From a virus: DNA of 28,902 nucleotides. Position 1 is the first letter of the stretch. Each line of letters begins with the position of its first letter. Shown piece by piece: positions 16,338 through 24,117 of this stretch. The notes beneath the pieces are model-generated. The model searched no databases and was not told the DNA's origin. It worked only from the letters and a program-made list of their open reading frames with translations. The position numbers and the translations under genes were made by a program. Where the stretch lies: IMG/VR virus record IMGVR_UViG_3300047378_000142, positions 1 to 28,902 of that record; one strand, 5' to 3'.

Positions 16338-17261
16338 TTATTTTATCCACTTATCTTGACCTCTTAGATTCATTAACAATCGACCCGGGTGGATGTTACT
16401 TATTCTTATCTTAGCGTTTCTCAATAAAGCAGTTTTTCTTTTCTGTGCTCTTCGTACAACGTACTCTTGCACATTAAGTTTACTATTTAATATTGCGTAT
16501 TCGATATATGCATACACATAATCTTCAAATAATTTATTTACACTAATCTTAGAGTCATCCCCACCTTCCATACCATCAGATACATACTCAAGTATACAAA
16601 GCTCTCCACTCATACCTGAGCTAAAGTTTATAACACCTGCTGCCTTATCTATCTTAAAGGTAGGGTTTATATTTGCTGTTTCTGTATTTAAACCATATCG
16701 TGCACCGATAGCATAATCAAAATACCAATTACCTTCGTAATAGTATCCTTCCATCCCATCAAATTGACTTCCTTGATTAAGGTAGATACTTTTCTTTTGG
16801 TTTGTAATTCTATCTAAATCAATCTGAGAAAACTGTGGCGATAATGCATTACCATCAGAATCAAATAATATTCTATTATTATTGTCTTGTAAATATGCAA
16901 GCGAAGAGTTTATCTGAATATTCTCAGTTAGCGGTCTAAGTAAACCATCCTTGTATATATTAACTCTAACCCAATTAACGTAGTCTGAAGGCAATATGTA
17001 TCGTAAAGAGTCATTCACATTCAACTCCAATACTTTAAGCTCTTTAAACGCATCGTAATTAAGTTCTTGTATTGCTCGCTTTGCGTGAAACAATACCTTA
17101 AATCTTTCCTCGTTATTTACAAGTGAGTGGTTTCCTGAATACATCAACATAAAGTTGTTGACTATATCATACAAGCTGACATATTGGTATGAACCCCAAT
17201 TCGCATCTTCAGGAGCTGCTCCCCCATTTTCATAATATTGATACTGTGATATATATGCCAT
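16338..17261 (-). CDS. Neck/ring structural protein, adaptor-like (307 aa)
   Basis: This is a probable component of the ring stack between portal and muzzle. The N-terminus is Tyr-rich (residues 1-30). A helical segment (about 35-75, with FHAKRAIQELNYDAFKEL) is followed by beta-rich sequence with ILPSDYVNWVRVNIYKDG (about 93-110). The C-terminal helix (about 235-285) is very basic, and the gene ends with a conserved-looking HPGRLLMNLRGQDKWIK. Helix-rich adaptor proteins with a small beta insertion are typical of podovirus necks. The start codon overlaps the stop of the 310-aa gene (TAATG), which implies coupled translation. The exact ring position cannot be decided from sequence alone. Confidence 0.7.
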   Translation of the reverse strand: MAYISQYQYYENGGAAPEDANWGSYQYVSLYDIVNNFMLMYSGNHSLVNNEERFKVLFHAKRAIQELNYDAFKELKVLELNVNDSLRYILPSDYVNWVRVNIYKDGLLRPLTENIQINSSLAYLQDNNNRILFDSDGNALSPQFSQIDLDRITNQKKSIYLNQGSQFDGMEGYYYEGNWYFDYAIGARYGLNTETANINPTFKIDKAAGVINFSSGMSGELCILEYVSDGMEGGDDSKISVNKLFEDYVYAYIEYAILNSKLNVQEYVVRRAQKRKTALLRNAKIRISNIHPGRLLMNLRGQDKWIK

Positions 17262-18193
17262 TATTGTTGATTATCTTTTTGTTCTTCTAAATTAGCAAAC
17301 TGATATACCTGAGTTTCTCTTATCTGTATACCTGAGTATTGAAGTATTTTAATTACTAAATTTACCTCATCATCAATTGGTAACTCAAAGTCTTGGTAAT
17401 CTGATTGTGATTGGTCAAATACAGGCTGTCCTCCTGCAAGTGTACTATATGTCCACTTAGGGTCTTTAGGATATCTAATATACTGACTAAATACCTGCCC
17501 GGGATTGTTTATTGTTTTTGGCAATACTGTTACCGAATCAGTATTTAAAGAATACGCAGGGAACATCTTGCTAGGTGCAGTAAGCAATGAGTTAGCTAAC
17601 ATACTAATCTTGCTATTTGTTACCTTTTCTACCTCATAGTTCTCAGGTTTAAATATTGAGTAATCAATACCTGAAGAAGGAGGAGGGAATATATTATCCT
17701 CTAGGTTTAATATATCATTAGAAACATTTGTAATTATTGTTTGCTCTAATGATTCTAGGTTTACTAAAATGTCTCCAACAGCAACCACTCCTGCAAAGCC
17801 ACTATCTCTCATCGTAAATGGCTGTGGACTAATTCCACTAATACCACTCTTTACAAACGTAGTATATGCCAATACCTTATTCAATAAATAGTAATCATCT
17901 CCTGTAGTTAATTGAGATGGCGTAAAGTATCTATTAAATGCTTTTTGGTCAAAGTTTCTTATTGTCGAGAATGTATCTATAGACTCCTCAATGCCTTTTG
18001 TCATATCAGCATACTCAGACCCTGATATCCTAGCGTTCTCTTTATTTATAGCCGTATTGTAATTACTAAAGTAATTCTCAAAGATTTCTAGTTGTGCTTG
18101 CTTAGCAAACAGATTAAAATCCTGTGGAGATATATATCCATAGTTGTTCTTGTTAAGAACCGAAAAGACTGTATTTCTTACTGAGTTTATCAT
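17261..18193 (-). CDS. Neck/ring structural protein of crAss-like type (310 aa)
   Basis: The N-terminus has the pattern MINSVRNTVFSVLNKNN, then GYISPQDFNLFAKQAQ and LEIFENYF (about 18-42). I recognise this from conserved proteins encoded between the capsid and muzzle genes of crAss-like phages. A helical N-terminal domain is followed by mixed beta sequence with Pro-rich loops (about 150-260) and an acidic helical C-terminus. There is no signal peptide and no enzyme motif. It is the first gene after the terminator at 18218-18251 and has its own TATCTTTG box 15 bases before the ATG, so it probably opens the neck/tail transcription unit. Its stop overlaps the next start. Assignment as a ring protein is by family memory and position. 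Confidence 0.7.
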   Translation of the reverse strand: MINSVRNTVFSVLNKNNYGYISPQDFNLFAKQAQLEIFENYFSNYNTAINKENARISGSEYADMTKGIEESIDTFSTIRNFDQKAFNRYFTPSQLTTGDDYYLLNKVLAYTTFVKSGISGISPQPFTMRDSGFAGVVAVGDILVNLESLEQTIITNVSNDILNLEDNIFPPPSSGIDYSIFKPENYEVEKVTNSKISMLANSLLTAPSKMFPAYSLNTDSVTVLPKTINNPGQVFSQYIRYPKDPKWTYSTLAGGQPVFDQSQSDYQDFELPIDDEVNLVIKILQYSGIQIRETQVYQFANLEEQKDNQQ

Positions 18194-18207
18194 AATAAAC
18201 TTTTGTA

Positions 18208-18215
18208 CAAAGATA
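18208..18215 (-). promoter_or_regulatory. Candidate Bacteroidota -7 box (TATCTTTG) opening the neck/tail unit
   Basis: The minus strand reads TATCTTTG, with its last G 15 bases before the A of the ATG at 18193. It lies directly downstream of a strong minus-strand terminator, so a new promoter is needed here. No good -33 TTG is seen at 17-23 bases; that stretch is the terminator hairpin. Confidence comes mainly from context. Confidence 0.5.
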
Positions 18216-18217
18216 AC

Positions 18218-18251
18218 AAAAAAAAAGAGTCCGATGGAAAATCGGACTCTT
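18218..18251 (-). terminator. Rho-independent terminator after the 249-aa gene
   Basis: On the minus strand an 11-bp perfect stem, AAGAGTCCGAT with ATCGGACTCTT (18225-18235 and 18241-18251), encloses a 5-base loop. A run of T follows (complement of the A-run 18218-18226). It begins 24 bases after the stop of the 249-aa gene and ends before the promoter box of the 310-aa gene. The plus strand has no T-run after the hairpin, so it acts on minus-strand transcription. Confidence 0.9.
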
Positions 18252-18274
18252 GTAATATATACTATATATGCTCG

Positions 18275-19024
18275 TTATCCTTCTATAAGGTTCTCAAGCA
18301 TTTTTAGTGAGTCAATTCCTTCATCACTCTGCAAGTATGATGTTGCTAAATACAATGGGTCTTCATTGAATGGCACAACAAGCATTCTTGTTTTATTAGA
18401 TGGTGTACTAAACCATATCTCTTTTTTGTTTCTTCTAAAGGTTAATAACCCTTTATCAAAAAACAGTTGTACTGTACCTTGAACTTTAACTGTTGGGTCA
18501 TTAATAGCATCTAAAAAGTCACTTGGATTGCTTTTAGCAAAAATTAATATATCTCTTTTTAATTCAGCAGTAGATGTCTTAGAAGTATCTCTACCAAATA
18601 ATACACGAGACAATGATTCAATCTGCTCAATAGATAGTTTACTCGCTTCAACAAGTGCATCTACCTCTAAGTTTAACACTTCAACTTGTTCTTCTGCATC
18701 TTTAGCTTGATTGACTTCTACGAATCTATTTCCATTCATAGGATGATAATGTAAAAATTCCTGAAGCACAGGATTGTTTTTAGGAACTCTCAAAAAACCA
18801 TCTTCAAAAACAATTGGCTCTAAAATTACATTGCCATCTTGCTCGTCTTCAAATGGAGACTTTTGGTTTCTAGCATATCTAAGTGGTCTGTTTTCATTCT
18901 TTTCTTCATCGAAGTAAAGTAATGAGTAGCTCCTAGAACTTTTCGTTGGTATCATATACGATAAGGGAGCTCTGTCTGATTTTAATCTGTAGGTTTTATC
19001 TACAGCTATTTTTTTATTTTTCAT
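18275..19024 (-). CDS. Conserved head-associated protein of unknown function (249 aa)
   Basis: No named family is recognised. The N-terminal half (1-110) is beta-rich and basic, with LRYARNQKSPFEDEQDG (about 49-65) and a short LQEFLHYHPMNG (about 87-98). A helical, acidic middle (about 105-165) contains two helices with leucine spacing. The C-terminal part has the repeated strand pattern LLTFRRNKKEIWF. There is no membrane span. It lies between capsid and neck genes and is flanked by terminators on both sides. Its expression therefore probably depends on read-through from the capsid transcript. Candidates are an auxiliary capsid or head-completion protein. The start is ATG at 19024 with an A-rich leader. 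Confidence 0.65.
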   Translation of the reverse strand: MKNKKIAVDKTYRLKSDRAPLSYMIPTKSSRSYSLLYFDEEKNENRPLRYARNQKSPFEDEQDGNVILEPIVFEDGFLRVPKNNPVLQEFLHYHPMNGNRFVEVNQAKDAEEQVEVLNLEVDALVEASKLSIEQIESLSRVLFGRDTSKTSTAELKRDILIFAKSNPSDFLDAINDPTVKVQGTVQLFFDKGLLTFRRNKKEIWFSTPSNKTRMLVVPFNEDPLYLATSYLQSDEGIDSLKMLENLIEG

Positions 19025-19042
19025 TTAATTTAATTTACAATT

Positions 19043-19074
19043 TTAAAAAAAAGGGGTGATGTTTCACACCCCTT
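19043..19074 (-). terminator. Rho-independent terminator after the major capsid gene
   Basis: On the minus strand an 8-bp stem, AAGGGGTG with CACCCCTT (19067-19074 and 19051-19058), has an 8-base loop and is followed by a T-run (complement of the A-run 19045-19052). It starts 17 bases after the capsid stop. Partial termination here would make capsid transcripts more abundant than those of genes further on. Confidence 0.88.
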
Positions 19075-19090
19075 ATAATATTAGTTACTC

Positions 19091-20512
19091 CTAGTCTTTA
19101 AAGAGGAAGAAGTTGTTTGCACCCATAGTACATACAGCTCTCTCAGAAAGGAAGTGTACTTCCATTGCATCAAGGTCGCTAGTCATTGCACCACCTGCTG
19201 AACCTGTAATCCACGTTTTGTAACGTCTATCTTCAGTTTCTGAAGCTCGGTAACGAACGTGTAAGAAAGGTCGCTTAGCGTTCTTTCCAAGAACTTGGTC
19301 ATAAACAGTAGTAGAACCCGCAGGTACTAATAATCCGTTTACAACTTCACCTCCTGTTGGAAGACCACCTCGCATAGTTGGGTCGTTTAGGTATTTCCAA
19401 TCAGTCTTGTAGAAATCGTAACCTCTACGGAATCCTGTGAAACCTAAGTTAAGAGCCATATCCTTATCGTTGTCAAATAGTCCGTAAGACGTACCACCTG
19501 CACCGTAAGAATTTTGAGCTGCTAACATATCATCAATATCAAAACCAAACTCTCTGTTCAAGAAAATAACATTCTCTTCAATAGAACCTTGCTTATCTAA
19601 TCGTCTGATGATGTTGTCAAAATCAGCTAAAGTAGAAGGATTACCTCCTGACCATACATTTCCTCGGTTCTCTACTGAGTAGAAAATACCTTCAGAACCT
19701 TTAGCTAAAGCAGTATTTGCAGCATTAGCCATAGGAACAGCTTCAATCATTGAAGTCTCTAGGTAATCATCAAAACGTAAACGAGTTTCGTGCTCTGATT
19801 TTAAGTACCAAAGGTATCCTGTAGCACCATTCTCAGTAGTTACTTCTACCCATCCGATTTGAGCCATATCAGAACCTGATACTGCATACTTATCTTTAAG
19901 GATAATTGGAGAACATTCAAAAATGCTATCATCAGCTTCTAAAGAACCATCCATTCCGGCAGTTCCTTTTTTAAATTCAGAACCGTAAATAAATACGCTT
20001 ACAACTTCTGCTGCTGCAAAAGCCTGTCCACCTACCTCGTAGTAAGCAACTGTAAACTCATCATTTGTAGCACCTGAACCAACTGCTGTAACGATAGCTT
20101 TGTTGCTTCCTGTAGTACCTGAAATCATTACAGTCTGTCCTACTCGAATAGCGAGAGAAACATCAGCAGCAGGGACTAATGGGCTAGTACCCGGTACTCC
20201 TGCATCTGCAACTGTAAATGTAGCCGTATCATCACCTGCTATTGCTGTAGTGGTTACGTTGTCATATTTAATGTGAAGTCTTCCTTGCTCAGCCCATTTG
20301 ATAAGGTCAGAGTTAGAAGGCATTTCTGCTCCTACCATTCTAAGGAATGAGGAGATTGTACGATTACCATATCTTTCAAATTCTTTCTCATAAGTATCAG
20401 GTAGATACTGATTCAAGAAATCAAAGTTGGTAATATAATTTGTTGCGGTTGGTATTTGCTGTGCACTTGGCTGCAAATCAAACCCCGGTGTTGTTTGAAC
20501 ACTTCCTGCCAT
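19091..20512 (-). CDS. Major capsid protein, HK97 fold, crAss-like (473 aa)
   Basis: The N-terminal part contains FERYGNRTISSFLRMVGAEM (about 45-64) followed by KWAEQGRLH (72-80), a pattern I recognise from crAss-like capsid proteins. Residues about 84-178 look like an inserted all-beta domain rich in Thr, Val, Gly and Ala. The core resumes near SEFKKG (178-183), continues through a spine-helix-like segment and ends with a C-terminal section containing ERAVCTMGANNFF. The length of 473 fits the family. The gene follows the acidic scaffold-like gene by 25 bases and is closed by its own terminator, as expected for the most abundant virion protein. An A-rich leader precedes ATG 20512. Confidence 0.88.
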   Translation of the reverse strand: MAGSVQTTPGFDLQPSAQQIPTATNYITNFDFLNQYLPDTYEKEFERYGNRTISSFLRMVGAEMPSNSDLIKWAEQGRLHIKYDNVTTTAIAGDDTATFTVADAGVPGTSPLVPAADVSLAIRVGQTVMISGTTGSNKAIVTAVGSGATNDEFTVAYYEVGGQAFAAAEVVSVFIYGSEFKKGTAGMDGSLEADDSIFECSPIILKDKYAVSGSDMAQIGWVEVTTENGATGYLWYLKSEHETRLRFDDYLETSMIEAVPMANAANTALAKGSEGIFYSVENRGNVWSGGNPSTLADFDNIIRRLDKQGSIEENVIFLNREFGFDIDDMLAAQNSYGAGGTSYGLFDNDKDMALNLGFTGFRRGYDFYKTDWKYLNDPTMRGGLPTGGEVVNGLLVPAGSTTVYDQVLGKNAKRPFLHVRYRASETEDRRYKTWITGSAGGAMTSDLDAMEVHFLSERAVCTMGANNFFLFKD

Positions 20513-20537
20513 AATTTTTCTTTTTTAATTTTTAAAC

Positions 20538-21635
20538 TTATTTTTTACTTCTAATTTTTAAACCTCTACCCGAGTCGTTGCCGAGAGATTTAATTTGCAT
20601 CCCGCCTTTAGAAGTTACTTCAGGTGTTTTGCGTTCAGACATATTAATGTTTTTCGTCTTACGCATCACATCGTCAGTTGCCTCTGCTTTACCTTGTTCG
20701 TAAAAGAACTTGGCAAACTTTTCAGGATTCATTGCAATAGACAAAGCCTTGTGGTATCCTACTGCATCTTCGATAAGTCCATCTTCATTTAAGAACTTTC
20801 CTATAAAGTTCTGTGGGTCAGATTGAATTTTCTTTAGTTCAGTAGCATCACCCGGAGAATACGTTACCTTTTTATCGTCAAGCGTGAACTCAAAACCTTT
20901 GAACTCACTTCCGAATACGTTGTCAGTTTTTTTATTAAACCAATCACGCTTTCTTTGTATCGTCTCTTCGTAAGTCTTTGATGACTCTATATATTGTTTA
21001 TATGCCTCAAGGTCTTTCGCATCACTTTCAGAAATAGAACTCCGGCTTGACTCAAGGGGAACTCTGTACTTTTCCTTCTGCTCATTGAAATACTTCTTGG
21101 CTTTAGCAATAGTCTTTTTTCTTGCTATTTTGATTTTCTTAATGTCAGCCTCATCATCTAACTCCTCATCGAAAGAATATTCATCCATTAACATATCAAT
21201 GTCTTCGGAGTCTAATCCTTCCTCGGTTGCACTAAGATATTCTCGTAGCAATGTATCAGGGGTTAATTCATCAAAGTCTTTGCTTAACTTAACAAAGTCA
21301 TCAATTCCTCTCCCTGTTTCTTTTTTGTACTTGTAATAAGCTGCAACATCTTCAGGCATCTCTTCAGATTCCTGAGCTGCTGTAAGCTCATCAAGAGAAC
21401 TAATCTCTCTTCCGTACTTATTCTTAATAAATGAAAGAACGCTTTCCTCATTTAGCTCTGAGGGTTGAGCTGTATCTTCTTCTTCTTCGGTTTCTTCTTG
21501 AGCAACAACATCAGTCGTTTCTTCAGATTCAACCTCTTCATTTAACTTTTCTTCGTGCTTTTCGAGTAACTCCTGTTCAACTTGCTGTACAGACTTTTCC
21601 TCAACAACACCTACTTCTTTTACTTTAATTTCCAT
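20538..21635 (-). CDS. Scaffold-like acidic head assembly protein (365 aa)
   Basis: The first ~75 residues are dominated by Glu with Asp, Gln and Val, and are probably disordered or coiled coil. The middle (about 100-230) is helical and highly charged with alternating acidic and basic stretches. The end is short and basic (GRGLKIRSKK). This order (acidic helical body, basic C-terminus), with a position between portal and major capsid genes, is typical of phage scaffolding proteins. These bind the capsid protein through the basic tail and leave before packaging. No protease domain is seen. It starts at ATG 21635, preceded by a TAATTTTG box, and probably heads the scaffold-capsid unit. The scaffold role is inferred. 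Confidence 0.7.
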   Translation of the reverse strand: MEIKVKEVGVVEEKSVQQVEQELLEKHEEKLNEEVESEETTDVVAQEETEEEEDTAQPSELNEESVLSFIKNKYGREISSLDELTAAQESEEMPEDVAAYYKYKKETGRGIDDFVKLSKDFDELTPDTLLREYLSATEEGLDSEDIDMLMDEYSFDEELDDEADIKKIKIARKKTIAKAKKYFNEQKEKYRVPLESSRSSISESDAKDLEAYKQYIESSKTYEETIQRKRDWFNKKTDNVFGSEFKGFEFTLDDKKVTYSPGDATELKKIQSDPQNFIGKFLNEDGLIEDAVGYHKALSIAMNPEKFAKFFYEQGKAEATDDVMRKTKNINMSERKTPEVTSKGGMQIKSLGNDSGRGLKIRSKK

Positions 21636-21651
21636 TTGATTTGATTTTATG

Positions 21652-21659
21652 CAAAATTA
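21652..21659 (-). promoter_or_regulatory. Candidate Bacteroidota -7 box (TAATTTTG) for scaffold and capsid genes
   Basis: The minus strand reads TAATTTTG, matching TAnnTTTG, with its last base 17 bases before the A of ATG 21635. It lies in a 46-base A+T-rich gap after the portal gene, one of the longest gaps in the block. No -33 element is clear. Confidence 0.4.
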
Positions 21660-21681
21660 AACAAAAAATAATTATGTTTTT

Positions 21682-24117
21682 TTACCTAGGTTCAAACTCA
21701 GCTAGGTCAAATCCATCTAGACTATCCTCGTTAGATTCAAAGGTCATAGGTGGTAAATTATTCTTTCTTTGATTTATTAGTTTTGATTGCTCAGAGTTTT
21801 GTTGACTAATTCTATCTGATTTAGCTTTTTCTCTATTATCTTCTCTTTTCTGAAGTTGGTCTGATTCGATTCCTCTAAGCTGCATATTAAGATTAAACTC
21901 TTTATCCATTAGCCTTTCTTTGAGCATTGCTTCGTTTTTCATCTTCTCTATTTCAAACGCTACCTCTGCTTGCTTAAGTTGCATTTTAGATTGAGACTCA
22001 GCTTGTATTTTTTGCATAGCAGCTTGAGCAGCCATTTGCTGAGATTGCATTTGCTGTTGTGATTGCATAACTTGCTTCTGCATAGCCATCTTCTCTTCTC
22101 TATCTTGTTTTGCTTTACGCTTAACTTTTAATAATTGATTAGCAACTTTAATATTTCTAATTTCACGAATATCAATTGCATCCTCAAGGTTTATACCACC
22201 TTTAGATAATGCTACTTGTATATTTTGCTCAAGCATTGCTTTTTGCTCTTCGTCAGGAGAAACTTCAATAAAAATTCCAAAGTCATATAAGTATAGCTCA
22301 TTTATGTCATCCAATATAGATACATTGTACTTACCTATTTTATTAATAAACTCATCCTTAAAATCAGAATATTCTAATACATCACTAACTCTGTAAGATA
22401 AACTTTCAGCTAGTGACCTGTACATATAAAGACTTCCATCCAATATGTGTCTAGTAGCTGTATTTGAGTTAGCTGCTGCTAGTTTTTGTAATCCAACCAA
22501 CGAATCAGGGTCAGGCATACTTCCATCTCTAGCTTCATTAAGACCCGTTACATTTCTGATTTGGTTTAGATAATGATTGTAATTACCAATAAGCATTTGA
22601 GTTTTAGATGCACCTGAGTTAGATGTTAGCTGCTGTATTGGTACTCTTGCGTTGTTAAATTCACCATCGCCTGTATAGCTTCTACCAATAACACTACCTG
22701 TTTGGAAATATAGTCTTAATGCATCTTCAGGATTGTATGCTGCTCCTGTACCTAGGTCTACTTCATTTAATCCATCGGCATCAATAAACACACCATCAGG
22801 TACAACCTTAGCAATAACTTGCTGTAGTTTTAAATGAGTAATCTGAATCAAATCAGCAAATGGTATCATACGTCTTACTAAAGACTCAATAACACCTTTA
22901 TACATTCTTGGTGCTGTAGCAACGTAGTTAGGAAGTGCGTGCTGTGTAGCAGACTTTGGTCTTACCATATTCTCAGCCATCTCCCACTTGAGTATTATAT
23001 TAGTACCCATAACCATAACACCGTTATACCACACATCAATGGTTTTTTCTACTTTTTCAAATGACCCTTCCTCCATCATCTCTTCGGGTGGATTGAATTG
23101 GTCATCTTTTTCTACCATTGATATAGCTCCACTATCTTTTATCTTTTTCTTATATACGACCTTTTTAGTTGTCTTATAATTAAAGTACATTAAAGTGGTA
23201 GTGTCTCTATAAAATATATCATTATCATAATACTGAGCTACGTTGTAGTAATCATACCAAGACTGCCCATATTTAGATATTTCTTCTAAGTCTGCATTTG
23301 TTAAAGTTTGGTCTATCTTCTTTAGCTCAATAATTGGAACTGTTTTAATCTCACCCCAATAAAAACAATCTTTAAAATTAGGGTCTTCGGTGTAACTATA
23401 AACAATATTGGCAGGGTCAACATATTCAACCTTTACGCCTGAACCCGGCAAAAACTCTGTCTTAGCTACACCGATTCCTAATACAGTTAAGTCATAATCA
23501 ATCCTTTTACGAATGTCATCGTAATGATTTTCATCAAACATTGTATCAATAGCAGTCTCTTCTGCTATCTCAATTGCAGGCTTATAATTAAGCTGCATAT
23601 ATAATGCTAACTCTTCATCTGTAGATGGCAACTCTTCAGGGTCTACAGAAAAAGGGTTAACTGCCGTTTTTTGCTCAATATTTTTTAATATATCTTTAGC
23701 AAGCATTTCACCTTGAACCAATTGCTGAAACTTGCTTCTTTTAGATTGAGATATTGCATCTTGAGAATATGCCTTAACTTTAAATAATCTATCAGACATT
23801 CCGTTGACAACGATGTCAACAAACTTTGGTAATATAGGAACAGGTGTCCAATCTAGGTTTAAGTATGATAAGTCACCATCTACGGCTAACTCATTTTTAT
23901 ATTTCCCTACAGATTGCTCTCCTCGAGCATATAGTCTTAGTCTGTGAAAATCTCCCCATTGGCTATAAAATCTACATTGTCTCCCATCTTTCTTGAACCA
24001 TTCATATTGAATTGCTTGTCCAATCTGCAAACCAAATTCATCAGTAGCCTTCTCGGCATCTGATACAAATTGACTAGGGAATCCTGTAGATGATATGTTT
24101 ATTTTAACATCGTTCAT
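21682..24117 (-). CDS. Portal protein (811 aa)
   Basis: This is the dodecameric ring at the capsid vertex through which DNA enters and leaves. Evidence is the position directly after the large terminase (ATGA overlap, 24114-24117), the length, and the layout. A mixed N-terminal part is followed by a central region with portal-like PANIVYSYTEDPNFKDCFYW (about 230-250) and MIPFADLIQITHLKLQQVI (about 417-435). A conserved-looking VTGLNEARDGSMPDPDSLVG lies near 515-535. From residue 677 onward the protein is a Gln/Met/Lys-rich continuous helix of about 110 residues, as in portals with a long C-terminal barrel inside the head. The extreme C-terminus is acidic. Portal function is highly likely; membership in the crAss-like group is inferred. 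Confidence 0.85.
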   Translation of the reverse strand: MNDVKINISSTGFPSQFVSDAEKATDEFGLQIGQAIQYEWFKKDGRQCRFYSQWGDFHRLRLYARGEQSVGKYKNELAVDGDLSYLNLDWTPVPILPKFVDIVVNGMSDRLFKVKAYSQDAISQSKRSKFQQLVQGEMLAKDILKNIEQKTAVNPFSVDPEELPSTDEELALYMQLNYKPAIEIAEETAIDTMFDENHYDDIRKRIDYDLTVLGIGVAKTEFLPGSGVKVEYVDPANIVYSYTEDPNFKDCFYWGEIKTVPIIELKKIDQTLTNADLEEISKYGQSWYDYYNVAQYYDNDIFYRDTTTLMYFNYKTTKKVVYKKKIKDSGAISMVEKDDQFNPPEEMMEEGSFEKVEKTIDVWYNGVMVMGTNIILKWEMAENMVRPKSATQHALPNYVATAPRMYKGVIESLVRRMIPFADLIQITHLKLQQVIAKVVPDGVFIDADGLNEVDLGTGAAYNPEDALRLYFQTGSVIGRSYTGDGEFNNARVPIQQLTSNSGASKTQMLIGNYNHYLNQIRNVTGLNEARDGSMPDPDSLVGLQKLAAANSNTATRHILDGSLYMYRSLAESLSYRVSDVLEYSDFKDEFINKIGKYNVSILDDINELYLYDFGIFIEVSPDEEQKAMLEQNIQVALSKGGINLEDAIDIREIRNIKVANQLLKVKRKAKQDREEKMAMQKQVMQSQQQMQSQQMAAQAAMQKIQAESQSKMQLKQAEVAFEIEKMKNEAMLKERLMDKEFNLNMQLRGIESDQLQKREDNREKAKSDRISQQNSEQSKLINQRKNNLPPMTFESNEDSLDGFDLAEFEPR

